A DNA stretch of 64,000 bases, taken from contig CM082587.2 of the NCBI GenBank assembly GCA_040954595.2, positions 9,734,001 through 9,798,000 on the forward strand, written 5' to 3'. The notes under the pieces are model-generated. The model made no database searches. It had not been told where the DNA came from and was given only the letters and a program-made list of their open reading frames with translations. Shown piece after piece: positions 21,939 through 34,628 of this stretch. Source of the DNA: Balanoglossus misakiensis. Its lineage: Eukaryota; Hemichordata. The first letter of the stretch is position 1, and every line of letters begins with the position of its first letter. A program made the position numbers and the translations under genes.

Positions 21939-23048
21939 ATAATTCTACATTTAGTTTTCTAACTCCATATCTGAATAATCACTGTAATTATTTGTATCAT
22001 TTTCATATGCATTTGTTATACTCTCTTGTCAATCTTCCTCAGGTAATTGGTATTCCTGTTCTACCTCTTCTATCTCTAGTATGTCAAACGTTTCAAAAGT
22101 ATCCACCATTTCTTCATTCATAATCATTTCTAGAATCGAATCATCTTCACTTACTCTGTCAATATAACTTCTACTGGTGTTTTCACCACTTCTAGTGTTT
22201 TCACAGTTTGTTATGTATAGTGGTCTTTATGGAGTTTAGAATGTTATTCCTTCCATCCATGGCATTTGCCATAGACCTCAGCAGTCTATTTAAAACCAAC
22301 AAACTATCTCTACTCTTGGAGGAAAACACAAACGACCCCTTTCTCACCATTATGAAAAGCTTCACAAAGACAAAGTATGTTGCAGTTAAAAGACTGAAAA
22401 TGACTATAGAAAAATATGACTTGCATAGACAGACTGATAAATGCCCAATCAGTTACTATGCCCAGACTGGACAAAAGCCTTTCACTGTCACTCTGCACTG
22501 ACAGCCCAGACAAATGCCAGTTCACACACACACCCTGCAAAGACTAGACTAAATATCAGTTCACAAAAACTCTGCACAGTGCAGACTAGACAATTGTCAG
22601 TCAAACTAAAACCACACAGACTACTCCTACACAGACTGGAAAATGCCTGTTCAGTAATACTCAAACAATAACAGTTAATGAAATTTACCTTTTTAATTTT
22701 TATTGTCAAATAAATACAATATAATATATAAAAGGTAACAACTGAGGAAAGCAAGATTAATAAAGGAAACTCCTGAATGCAAAAAAGTGTGGGAACTGGC
22801 CACCAACCACACTAAAGGCAGACTCACTAAAAGTAAAACACCGATCGATCAGCACACTGACGCACTTCTGTCTTCGTTGTCTCCTGAAAGACAAAGAAAC
22901 AAACTGTTAGGCGTACGATAATTATTGGTGAAGTTCTCAACAAGAGATTTGGTACGGCTTCCACACACACACGACACTGCTGCAACAGTGCACGCCAAGC
23001 AAGGAATGATGCTGCCCGGGAAACTTTTCCTCTGGCGCGCTTACTTAA
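21939..23048. mobile_element. Continuation of the outer family copy (no gene)
   Basis: Near-identical to 26054-27051 except for a ~90-bp internal difference around 22500-22600. ORFs of 97 and 88 codons here recur in the second copy (136 and 154 codons) with frame changes, and none resembles a known protein. A CAGACTGG/CAGACTAG-rich stretch (22430-22640) is a degenerate short repeat. The site where the next element sits is TTAA at 23045-23048. Confidence 0.7.
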
Positions 23049-23188
23049 AGTCCATGTCCTGTCACATTTTGCTCCGTTTTGTTGTCATTACTCATTTGTA
23101 TCCGAGTTATCGCTGTTTCTATTATTGTTACAGAGAAATAAAATATTACAATACAAACTAGTATATATATTGGTATTAAATATCAAAT

Positions 23189-23596
23189 ATGGATGTAAAT
23201 ATATTGCGCCAATCTTTAAAAAAACGCCCGAAAAGTTGTAGTGTGCAGAAAATCAGCGCGAATTTTCCGGAAATTGCCGAGTACGCGCCGTTTTCACCCC
23301 ATACACCTGTGACGTCACTAGTGGAACACATAAACAAACATGTCTGCCATTCGTACGGCGCGGTGCCTGCGGTGGTGAACGATTTTGAAAGTGAAACCGA
23401 TGACTGGGGCTGCATGACTTGTGATGCCAGAAGTGACAGCGCAGGTGGTGATATTGACCAACTTGTAGAGGCTATCGTAATGTCTAGCCAATATCATTAC
23501 ACATTTTCTACAACATCGACACGTCACTATGTTCGAAGTGCTAGTGCTGCACAGCTGAGCGATATTCAGTCGCATAAAACAGTCGACACACGCTAA
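23189..23596 (+). CDS. Unrecognised 135-codon ORF inside the TTAA element
   Basis: Starts MDVNILRQSLKKRPKSC and ends ..DIQSHKTVDTR. The N-terminal part is basic; an acidic segment (DFESETDDWG) lies near the middle, with two cysteines (CMTC) after it. Composition and base content (more GC than the surroundings) make it a better candidate than most ORFs here. No domain is recognised. It spans the inverted-repeat part of the element, so it may be chance or the first exon of a host-derived gene. Confidence 0.25.
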   Translation: MDVNILRQSLKKRPKSCSVQKISANFPEIAEYAPFSPHTPVTSLVEHINKHVCHSYGAVPAVVNDFESETDDWGCMTCDARSDSAGGDIDQLVEAIVMSSQYHYTFSTTSTRHYVRSASAAQLSDIQSHKTVDTR

Positions 23597-23735
23597 AATT
23601 TAAAATTGTGTGCATATTTAGTTAGAATGGAAATCACTCGGCAAAATGTTGATATTTATACAGCAGCAATTTAGTGAATGTTGGCAATGTGTACTGTATC
23701 GTGTCATCGTGACTTGCCGTGCCGTTTTTGTTTTA

Positions 23736-24687
23736 GGGACCGTTCAGTTTTTACGGCAGGGGGGGGGGGGCTGGCAAGTTTGTGTCATCGGTTCTCAAAA
23801 TCAGGCTGACCCCCCCTTCACCCCGGACCAAAAAATGATGACCCCCCTTTGACAGACCCAAAAATATGATGAACCCCCCCCCCCCCCACGCCCAAAACAT
23901 TCGCCGTCCTGATCCTATGTACACTGTATGCAATAAAGGGAATGAGGCTCCTCACACTTCAATTATATATTTCTTAAAGTATTATTGAAGTATATAATAG
24001 TATATCGTTGCAATAAAGAAATCTATGCACAAATTAAAATGACAAGTCAATACAATAGTTGCTAGAATCGGTAAAACAAGAAAAGTGGCGGGGGTGGGCA
24101 TGTCCCCCTCCCACATAAGAAAATTTTGTAAAATACGGTGCTCAAAGTTGCAATTTAATGAACTCAAAAGCAAATTAACTCAATGTTAGGGAGGACCAAT
24201 TTTACTTTTTGCCACTCCACTCAAAGTTAGAAGATTTGGCGTCATCTTGTCATTACATCATTTATAAAACTTCTAGTATATAGAAGATGCAGCGCGAAAC
24301 TATCAGTTATGCAAAATGGTTTAAACAATTATTGTCCTTTATGTATTCACTTTGTTAAATATTATCATCGGTGGGGTTGGGGTGGCAAGCACTCTGCCCT
24401 GGTAGACTAGACAAACCAGCAAAAAATGAAATGTGGCGGAGAATGAAGGGTGTGGGTGTGGGAGGGGGTGTCCCCCTCCCACATTAGAAAATTTTGTAAA
24501 ATAAAGGGTGCGAAACTGCAATTTTGTGGACTCCAAAGCAAAAGTTCGGTGGCAAAAGTATGTGACCCCCCCTAAACGTTTAAAAAAAAACAGATGACCC
24601 CCCCCCCTTGTGGACTTCAAAATTTAAGTGACCCCCCCCCCCTGGATTTTGCCGGCCCCCCCCCCGGCTGAAAAACTGCACGGTCCC
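23736..24687. mobile_element. MITE with GGGACCGT..AGTTTTT ends, TTA duplication
   Basis: Ends GGGACCGTTCAGTTTTT and (inverted) GGGACCGTGCAGTTTTT, each followed by a G-rich run. TTA is duplicated at 23733-23735 and 24688-24690. Poly-C/poly-G tracts dominate. Inside, 24080-24180 and 24460-24560 are diverged direct copies (TGTCCCCCTCCCACAT.AGAAAATTTTG). A 3-bp TTA duplication and GGG ends are PIF/Harbinger-like. Confidence 0.75.
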
Positions 24688-25166
24688 TTATGTTGACAAC
24701 ATTTACCACCCAATCCCATGGCCATGCAGTGTTATGCACATGTGCGACGTGGTGAAAGTCTAATCGTTGCAAGAGAAAAGTAAATAGACCCAAAAATATC
24801 TAGACAGTATTTAAATGGTTGTGTAAATATGTCAAATATTTCATCTAGTGACGATTGGCAAATTAAAAATCATAGATTCGGCACCGTTAGCAACCGAACG
24901 CATCCATAGCACAGCCAAGGCCTCAATCATCAATGGCGTTTGTTGGAAGCGAGCGTTTTCACCAACGGACTTGCGTAAACCATGCGTAAACCAATGGAGG
25001 AGGTAAATTAAAACACAAAGAACCAAAACCCACATACATGTAATCGGTGTTTTTTAATAAATTGATTTAATAAAATGTCTTAGCACGGTAGTTGTTGCTG
25101 TTTTTATACGTATCCTAAATACGAACAACTTCCGAGCAGCTAGCAGTTGACCTAGTGTTTAGGGTT

Positions 25167-28021
25167 CAGTCTGATCTCAGCCTATTGAAATTCGCCAAAA
25201 TCTTACAACAGAGAGCCTCGTTTTCACTTCTATCCAATATGGCGGCCTACCGAAAACTTGAAACCTGCATGCTGGCATGAAAAGAGGTGTACACGCTTTA
25301 ATTTTGGATGACAAGGTTCGTTTTCCATCAATTATTGTCTAAAAGGATGTTGTCTTACGCTTTATGACGCTCGTTTTAGCTGTAATAAATTATTTTGAAA
25401 CCCTGCATACTGGCGATGTGGCAGTGACTCGATCGTACGATGTTATGAATGTGAATGCTAATTTTTGAGAAGCGATACAAAAATTAGAGGGTCTTGAGCA
25501 GAAGCGTAAATACGGTTTTTCACAGGGTCTATGTATTAGCTATAACTGTGCCAAGTTTGGTTTGCCTACGGTGAAGCACTTTGACGCGGGGCAGTGTTGA
25601 ATGTGACCTCTCAAGCAACATACTATATGTATAGGACCTCCGTAAGGGTATTTCGATTGCTTAACACGGAAACTCGGCAGATCAAATCACAGTCCCCGGC
25701 AGTCTGCCGGGACTTTACACTGAACATAACATTGCAGATGAGTTATGAGACAATCAATGCTCGATAACAGCCTAGGTTTTGACAATGGATATTCATGTGT
25801 TTTAGAGATTAACCCGGATAAGTGGCGGTCTGCATAGACAGTATGTACATAGTATGCATAGTGGTGACTGTGAGGTTAATCTGACAATGAAATCATGGTG
25901 TACTACAACAGACTACACTGGTCCAACTCTCCTTTTTCTGACATTGATTGGTAATTTGGCAATTTTTAAAAACATTTTTTTTTCTTTTTGATTATTTCTA
26001 ATTTAAGAATTTTATGTATATTTTTTCAATCAATAAAATTATTGCCAGCCTTATAATTCTACATTTAGGTTTCTAACTCCATATCTGAATAATCACTGTA
26101 ATTATTTGTATCATTTTCATATGCATTTGTTGTACTCTCTTGTAAATCTTCCTCAGGTAATTGGTATTCCTGTTCTACCTCTTCTATTTCTAGTATGTCA
26201 AACGTTTCAAAAGTATCCACCATTTCTTCATTCATAATCATTTCTAGAATTGAATCATCTTCACTTACTCTGTCAATATAACTTCTACTGGTGTTTTTAC
26301 CACTTCTAGTGTTTTCAGTTTGTTATGTATAGTGGTCTTTATGGAGTTTAGAATGTTATTCCTTCCATCCGTGGCATTTGCCATAGACCTCAGCAGTCTA
26401 TTTAAAACCAGCAAACTATCTCTACTCTTGGAGGAAAACACAAACGACCCCTTTCTCACCATTATGAAAAGCTTCACAAAGACAAAGTATGTTGCAGTTA
26501 AAAGACTGAAAATGACTATAGAAAAATATGACTTGCATAGACAGACTGATAAATGCCCAATCAGTTACTATGCCCAGACTGGACAAAAGCCTTTCACTGT
26601 CACTCTGCACAGACAGCCCACACAGACTACTCCTACACAGACTGGAAAATGCCTGTTCAGTAATACTCAAACAATAACAGTTAATGAAATTTACCTTTTT
26701 AAATTTTATTGTCAAATAAATACAATATAATATATAAAAGGTAACAACTGAGGAAAGCAAGATTAATAAAGGAAACTCCTGAATGCAAAAAAGTGTGGGA
26801 ACTGGCCACCAACCACACAACAGACAGTAAAACACCGATCGATCAGCATAGACGCACTTCTTTCTTCGTTGTCTCCTGAAAGACAAAGAAACAAACTGTA
26901 AGGCGTACGATAATTATTGGTGAAGGTCTCAACAAGAGATTTGAGAAACACTTGCTCCAGCTTCCACACACACACGACACTGCTGCAACAGTGCACGCCA
27001 AGCAAGGAATGATGCTGCCCGGGAAACTTTCCCTCCGGCGCGCTTACTTCAAGGGACAAAGTCTCTCTCACTGCCCTTTTTCCACTAGTTATGTTTGATA
27101 CAAGACACTGTTTATGTTAATGTACATGTGGATATATAGTAAATCTACATTCGACCACACACAACTTCCATCCCACTTGTAAGATATGAGAGTAAAAACT
27201 CGCCCAAAATGAATAAATGGTAAAGAACGATTATTCATTTTGGGGAGTTTCTTCACTCTCCTGTCTATAAGAGGGATGGAAGTTGTGTGTGGTTGAACGT
27301 TGATTCACTATATATCCACATGTAGAATAACAAACGGTGTCTTGTATCAAATATAATTAATGGAAAAAAAGGCAGCTAGAGAGAGACTTTGTCCCTTTAA
27401 GGTCTACGGTGACGTCTGGACACCTACTGTCCCATCATTGCGCCAAAAATCATGTCCAATCAGAGCTCTCAGCAAGAAAATTACGAAATTGGACCGGGAC
27501 ATAATGATCTAAAATAGCTTGTCACAGTCGCGCATTCGCTACTTCCGGGTATGGATTCCTTCCGCCGCCATGTTAGAACACGGTACATACACACACTCAG
27601 TAAACAGGCGTTCGCAATTTTTCCGGACCTTGAGCAGACTAAAAATACGCAAATTTCGATAAAACAATAATCAACTCAACGATTTATGTCAATTTTCGAT
27701 TTTTAAAAACCGGCACTTAGACGCGGGGCAGTGTTGAAAATCACGGAAAAATCGTGAAAGTCCGTACGGGCACACCACTCGAAACGCGTATAACCTAATT
27801 CTTTGGACTAACATTAGCGTGAAATATGATATAAACAGCAACTTACCGGGTATACGTCAGTTTCGGGATGAGAATAATTCTTCTAACGCAGTATTAAGCT
27901 GGAAAAGTGAGATTATCGGTACCTCGGGAAAAAATCCTAACGGACACATACACGGGGGCGCTGTTCATTTGAAATGATTTTATGCAAATGCATGTAAATT
28001 AGGTACCCTGAAATCAGACTG
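25167..28021. mobile_element. Second copy of the outer element family, uninterrupted by the Ngaro relic
   Basis: Starts CAGTCTGATCTCAG and ends CTGAAATCAGACTG, flanked by GGGTT on both sides (25162-25166, 28022-28026). It aligns with 1594-29326 but lacks the inserts at 1806, 3112 and 4641, so it supplies empty sites for all three. It carries its own small palindromic element at 27052-27396. Non-coding. Confidence 0.85.
27052..27396. mobile_element. Palindromic TTAA MITE, AGGGACAAAGTC family
   Basis: Nearly self-complementary over its whole 345 bp, ends AGGGACAAAGTCTCTC / GAGAGACTTTGTCCCT, with TTAA on the right (27397-27400) and a decayed TTCA on the left. Other copies are at 47462-47600 (half), 54127-54469 and 62513-62862. 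Confidence 0.85.
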
Positions 28022-29330
28022 GGGTTCACCCGTAAATAGCTGACATTTCTGAATGCGACGACGCGTCGTAGTACTAGCTTCCAAACACGGCCATGTTTGG
28101 AATTTGGAAGCGGGTTGCTGCATTTGTGGGGAAAATAAATCGTTGGTATTTACTGTTTATGTGATTTTAAGGAGGGTACGGCACCTGGAACTAAATCCAG
28201 CCTCGTCCTATAACCTGCTGACCAGTGTACGTAACAAACGAAGTGATCTGGCGCACACAAGTGTGCACCACAAATGATACCTGTCTCGCATTTTACTCAG
28301 TCAGTACGCCTAGTAACCCGTTTCAAAGCTACTCCTGGGTCACTGGGAAAGCTCTGCATCGATATACCGTCGTTAAATTCATGTTGCTACACCCACCAAC
28401 AACACCGTATTTCACAATTTTTGAAGTAGACGCCGGCGTTCAATGCACAACGCAAGTCATGATATTCTTTTGTGTTCCACTAGTGACGTCATTTTCCCAT
28501 TAGGGACGCGCGACATCCGAAACTTCACGATCAGCGGCATACCACAAAAGTCACCCCAAAATTACGTTTTTTTCTGTTAAAAAACACATTTTTGAAAGAT
28601 TTTTTTTTGCCCTTTTCCAGGAAAAATAGTATGCTTGGACATGACATCGTTTATTCCTGTTTAAATTAATGTAAAATTTTGCCAGGACCTGGAATTTAAG
28701 GTCTACGATGACGTCTGGACACCTACTGTCCCATCATTGCGCGAAAAATTATGTCCAATCAGAGCTCTTAGCAAGAAAATTACGAAATTGGACCGGGACA
28801 TAATGATCGAAAATAGCTTGCCACAGTCGCGCATTCGCTACTTCCGGGTATGGATTCCTTCCGCCGCCATGTTAGAACACGGTACATACACACACTCAGT
28901 ACACAGGCATTCGCAATTTTTCCGGACCTTGAGCAGACTACAAATACGCAAATTTCGATAAAACAATAATCAACTCAACGATTTATGTCCATTTTCGATT
29001 TTTAAAAACCGGCACATAGACGCGGGGCAGTGTTGAAAATCACGGAAAAATCGTGGAGGTCCGTACGGGCACACCACTCGAAACGAGTATGACCTAATTC
29101 TTTGGACTAACAATGGCGTGAAATATGATAGAAACAGCAACTTACCGGGTATACGTCAGTTTCGGGATGAGAATAATTCTTCTAACGCAGTATTAAGCTG
29201 GAAAAGTGAGATTATCGGTACCTCGGGAAAAAATCCTAACGGACGCATACTTAAGCACGGGGGCGCTGTTCATTTGAAATGATTTTACGCAAATGCATGT
29301 AAATTAGGTACCCTGAAATCAGACTGTATA

Positions 29331-32300
29331 GTTGTTAATAAAATGTTACTCCCACCCCAAGGGTTGTACTGGTACTTGAACTGTTAGTAAAATATCATGC
29401 CCATGTTCCTAGTTATGAACTGAAACGTTTAGGCTAATCAACTGTAATGCTCATGTACTTGGTTTAGTAAAATGTCTGCCAATGTCTTGCCTAGTTCTAC
29501 AACTCATAATAAAATCCCATGCCCTCCCCTAGTTCCGTACTGTAGGGGTCAATAAAACGCATTATCTGGCCACCCCTAGCTCTTAAGTTGATCGTATGCC
29601 ATGCCGAAACCTAGTTCTGTATTGTGACTTAGAGCTTAGATGGTCCTATAAAGCTTATAAAACTTGTGCACACTCCAAATAGGCCGAAAATGTCATGTGT
29701 ACCGACTGATAATATACAGTCATTTCATCCCAGCTATGCACTCAAAAAATGACGTGGCATTAAACACTAGAGTTCGTGTACTGATCTGAGTGAAACAGAT
29801 CCCGTAAGGAGTACGGTGCCCAGAGTACACGTGTACTAGTAGAGAAATGCCAAGTGTTGCTACATCTTCGCGCTTTGCCCGCCATTGCTCTCCGGAAAAT
29901 AGGAGTGTGGTCGAGCGAACACGTGCGAGCGGAAAGTCGTGTTGCGACCGTCGGTGAGGCGAATTAAGACACAGCGCTAATAATAGTGTCTGTAACGACT
30001 ATCACACCAAAACTCATTTACAGTAAATATAAAAACAGACTACGTCGGAGAAGTCTTTCGACGTGTCTTCGTTCTCGAGGAGCCATTTGTATCTGCATTT
30101 GCATACCAGAAAGCCACTCCTTCCAGCCTCGTTCGCAGGTGACTTGTTTGTAATTGCCAAAAGCGAGTTAGTCATGTGCTTAGTTTGTTGGGTGTCAATG
30201 TAATCGTCCATGTTAACTTATTTGGTACAATTCGAGACATATGCACTCAAAAATGACGTGGCATTAAACACTAGAGGACGTGTACTGATCTGAGTGAATC
30301 AGATCCCGTGAGGTTGCTATTGTGGGGTTTGCACTGGTATGGGAGGGCATATTCTCATCAAGGGGGACACCCTCGGGGCGCGACGACCCCTTCTGTACTG
30401 TTGCTGAAAAATACTTGTATATGAAAGTTGAAACAGTGATAGTTGCACATGAGGTATCTGATATGGCATAAACATAACAAAATAAAGTTTTGAATGTTGC
30501 TTGCAATCTGCAATTGCATGAAAATATTCTCTGTACTGTTAATAAAGTATAATGTCTGCTCCTAATTCTGCAAAACGTGTCATACTAAAATGTTATACCA
30601 TTAGTGACACTATGACTAATAATAAAATATCATACTCTCCCCTTATGTATTTCAGCTGTTAATGAATTGATATTCCCATACCTATCTTTGTACTGGTACT
30701 AAGATATAAGTAAAATGTTACACTTATCCCAAGCATAGTACTGGTATTATAATTATAACTGGTAGTCCAATGCAATGCCCATCCCCTTGCTGTGTTAATT
30801 GATAATAACGTGTCATACCCTCCCCTTGTTCTGTACTGTTGCTGTTAATAAAATGTTTGACAATACCTCATTGTACTACATGTAATACTTAACTGTAAGT
30901 ACAATATCATGCACATCCCTTGCTTTTTAGTAAAATGCCATGCCTTCCCCTAGTTCTGTACTATAACTGTTAGTCAAATGTCATGTCCAACACTCACTTT
31001 GTACTATAAGTTACCAATAATAAAAATGGCATGCCCTCCCTGCTTCTCTATAGTTGTTAATAAAATGTTACTCCCACCCCAAGGGTTGTACTGGTACTTG
31101 AACTGTTAGTAAAATATCATGCCCGTGTTCCTAGTTATGAACTGAAACGTTTAGGCTAATCAACTGTAATGCTCGTGTACTTGGTTTAGTAAAATGTCTG
31201 CCAATGTCTTGCCTAGTTCTACAACTCATAATAAAATGCCATGCCCTCCCCTAGTTCCGTACTGTAGGGGTCAATAAAACGCATTATCTGGCCACCCCTA
31301 GCTCTTAAGTTGATCGTATGCCATGCCGAAACCTAGTTCTGTATTGTGACTTAGAGCTTAGATGGTCCTATAAAGCTTATAAAACTTGTGCACACTCCAA
31401 ATAGGCCGAAAATGTCATGTGTACCGACTGATAATATACTGTCATTTCATCCCAGCTATGCACTCAAAAAATGACGTGGCATTAAACACTAGAGGACGTG
31501 TACTGATCTGAGTGAAACAGATCCCGTAAGGAGTACGGTGCCCAGAGTACACGTGTACTAGTAGAGAAATGCCATGTGTTGCTACATCTTCGCGCTTCGC
31601 CTGCCATTGCTCTCCGGAAAATAGGAGTGTGGTTGAGCGAACACGTGCGAGCGGAAAGTCGTGTTGCGACCGTCGGTGAGGCGAATTAAGACACAGCGCT
31701 AATAATAGTGTCTGTAACGACTATAACACCAAAACTCATTTACAGTAAATATAAAAACAGACTACGTCGGAGAAGTCTTTCGACGTGTCTTCGTTCTCGA
31801 GGAGCCATTTGTATCTGCATTTGCATACCAGAAAGCCACTCCTTCCAGCCTCGTTCGCGGGTGACTTGTTTGTAATTGCCAAAGGCGAGTTAGTCATGTG
31901 CTTAGTTTGTTGGGTGTCAATGTAATCGTCCATGTTAACTTATTTGGTACAATTCGAGACATATGCACTCAAAAATGACGTGGCATTAAACACTAGAGGA
32001 CGTGTACTGATCTGAGTGAATCAGATCCCGTGAGGTTGCTATTGTGGGGTTTGCACTGGTATGGGAGGGCATATTCTCATCAAGGGGGACACCCTCGGGG
32101 CGCGACGACCCCTTCTGTACTGTTGCTGAAAAATACTTGTATATGAAAGTTGAAACAGTGATAGTTGCACATGAGGTATCTGATATGGCATTAACATAAA
32201 CATAACAAAATAAAGTTTTGAATGTTGCTTGCAATCTGCAATTGCATGAAAATATTCTCTGTAGTGTTAATAAAGTATAATGTCTGCTCCTAATTCTGCA

Positions 32301-34624
32301 AAATGTGTCATACTAAAATGTTATACCATTAGTGACACTATGACTAATAATAAAATATCATACTCTCCCCTTATGTATTTCAGCTGTTAATGAAATGATA
32401 TTCTCATCCCTATCTTTGTACTGGTACTAAGCTATAAGTAAAATGTTACACTTATCCCAAGCATAGTACTGGTATTATAACTGGTAGTCCAATGCAATGC
32501 CCATCCCCTTGCTGTGTTAATTGATAATAACGTGTCATACCCTCCCCTTGTTCTGTACTGTTGCTGTTAATAAAATGTTTTGACAATACCTCATTGTACT
32601 ACATGTAATACTTAACTGTAAGTACAATATCATGCACATCCCTTGCTTTTTAGTAAAATGCCATGCCTTCCCCTAGTTCTGTACTATAACTGTTAGTCAT
32701 ATGTCATGTCCAACACTCACTTTGTACTATAAGTTACCAATAATAAAAATGTCATGCCCTCCCTGCTTCTCTATAGTTGTTAATAAAATGTTACTCCCAC
32801 CCCAAGGGTTGTACTGGTACTTGAACTGTTAGTAAAATATCATGCCCATGTTCCTAGTTATGAACTTAAACGTTTAGGCTAATCAACTGTAATGCTCATG
32901 TACTTGGTTGAGTAAAATGTCTGCCAATGTCTTGCCTAGTTTTACAACTCATAATAAAATGCCATGCCCTCCCCTAGTTCCGTACTGTAGGGGTCAATAA
33001 AACGCATTATCTGGCCACCCCTAGCTCTTAAGTTGATCGTATGCCATGCCGAAACCTAGTTCTGTATTGTGACTTAGAGCTTAGATGGTCCTATAAAGCT
33101 TATAAAACTTGTGCACACTCCAAATAGGCCGAAAATGTCATGTGTACCGACTGATAATAAACTGTCATTTCATCCCAGGTATGCACTCAAAAATGACGTG
33201 GCATTAACACTAGAGGACGTGTACTGATCTGAGTGAATCAGATGCCGTGAGGAGTACGGTGCCCGGAGTACACGTGTACTAGTAGAGAAATGCCATGTGT
33301 TGCTACATCTTCGCGCTTCGCCTGCCATTGCTCTCCGGAAAATAGGAGTGTGGTTGAGCGAACACGTGCGAGCGGAAAGTCGTGTTGCGACCGTCGGTGA
33401 GGCGAATTAAGACACAGCGCTAATAATAGTGTCTGTAACGACTATAACACCAAAACTCATTTACAGTAAATATAAAAACAGACTACGTCGGAGAAGTCTT
33501 TCGACGTGTCTTCGTTCTCGAGGAGCCATTTGTATCTGCATTTGCATACCAGAAAGCCACGCCTTCCAGCCTCGTTCGCGGGTGACTTGTTTGTAATTGC
33601 CAAAGGGGAGTTAGTCATTAGTCTCGGTTACCCAGTGCCCTCTGCTTCTTCCGTTGGGCACTCCAGAAAGAGGGTCTGGGGAAACCCGGTAGACAAATCA
33701 CCAGGCGGAATCGGGACAGCTGCGATGCATGACGGGAGATTATATTCCAAAATGGCGACGTCCTGCGCGCGAACTCACGGCCGACATGTATGACATACGA
33801 TAAAGAAAACATGCTGAGAAGTGCTAGACCTGCTAAAACTGTATACAAATTGAAAAGAGAGAGAGAAGTTTGGTAAATAGTTTTCTAATATCGTCATATC
33901 ATAATATCTTATCGAATATTAATCTCCCGTCATGCATCGCAGCTGTCCCGATTCCGCCTGGCGATTTGTCTACCGGGTTTCCCCAGACCCTATTTCTGGA
34001 GTGCCTAACGGAAGAAGCAAAGGGGTCTGGGTAACCGAGACTAGTTAGTCATGTGCTTAGTTTGTTGGGTGTCAATGTAATCGTCCATGTTAACTTATTT
34101 GGTACAATTCGAGACATATGCACTCAAAAATGATGTGGCATTAAACACTAGAGGACGTGTACTGATCTGAGTGAATCAGATCCCGTGAGGAGTACGGTGC
34201 CCAGAGTACACTGTCCTAGTAAAGAAATGCCAAATGTTGCTACATCTTCGCGCTTCGCCCGCCAAGGTCGCCATTGCTCTCCGGAAAATAGGAGACTGCA
34301 TGTAGTTGAGCGAGCACGTGCGAACGGACGATGGTGTTGTTACCGTCGACGAGGCGAATTAAGACACTGCGCTAATACTAGTGTCTGTCACGACTATCAC
34401 ACCAAAACTGTCCTTTACAGTAAATATAAAAAAGCTATTTAAGTCGGAGAAGTCTTTCCACGAGTCTTCGATATCGAGGAGCCATTTGTATCTGCATAAA
34501 TTTGCATTTCCAGTCTCGTTCGCGTAGGACTTGTTTGTATTTGTCAAAGGCGAGTTAGGCACGTGCTTAGTTTTTTGCGTATCAGTGTAATCGTCCATGG
34601 TAACTTATTTGTCTATTACATATT
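29331..34624. repeat. Tandem array of ~1722-bp units
   Basis: The landmark GTTGTTAATAAAATGTTACT begins units at 29331, 31053 and 32776 (periods 1722 and 1723). Copies 1 and 2 are almost identical. Copy 3 is interrupted at 33619-34043, and a diverged partial copy follows to about 34624. Each unit has a half made of ~55-bp degenerate minisatellite (ATAAAATGCCATGCCCTCCC) and a half with a minus-strand 65-codon ORF (30014-30211, 31736-31933) starting MDDYIDTQQTKHMTNS. The ORF is kept open with one changed residue in the two full copies. Its function is unknown, and recent duplication alone could explain the conservation. Confidence 0.85.
33619..34043. mobile_element. Palindromic MITE, TAGTCTCGG ends, 9-bp duplication
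   Basis: Ends TAGTCTCGGTTACCCAG / CTGGGTAACCGAGACTA, with arms of about 130 bp. GTTAGTCAT is duplicated at 33610-33618 and 34044-34052. The two full array copies show the empty site (GAGTTAGTCATGTGC). Confidence 0.9.
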
Positions 34625-34628
34625 TTAA

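Larger units (their letters stand above)
23049..28695. mobile_element. TTAA-targeting element with short TIRs, interrupted by two later elements
   Basis: TTAA at 23045-23048 and 28696-28699 flanks ends AGTCCATGTCCTG and (inverted) ATTCCAGGTCCTG. The sequence around 23306-23340 is inverted near 28464-28500 (GTGACGTCACTAGTGGAACAC versus GTGTTCCACTAGTGACGTCA), so the TIRs probably extend about 200-260 bp in partial form. Without the nested copies (23736-24690 and 25162-28021) it is about 1.8 kb. TTAA targets fit piggyBac or Kolobok. No transposase is recognised. Confidence 0.65.
1594..29326. mobile_element. Outer copy of a non-coding element family (ends CAGTCTGATYTCAG), expanded by nested insertions
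   Basis: The left end starts CAGTCTGATCTCAG and the right end finishes CTGAAATCAGACTG, an inverted pair. TATA flanks both sides (1590-1593, 29327-29330). The uninterrupted array sequence (31040-31060, 32763-32783) has a single TATA. Parts matching the second copy (25167-28021) are 1594-1805, 3973-4640, 21939-23048 and 28696-29326. Everything between them is later insertion. No transposase is seen, so this is a non-autonomous family of about 2.5 kb. A 4-5 bp duplication does not identify the superfamily. Confidence 0.8.
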
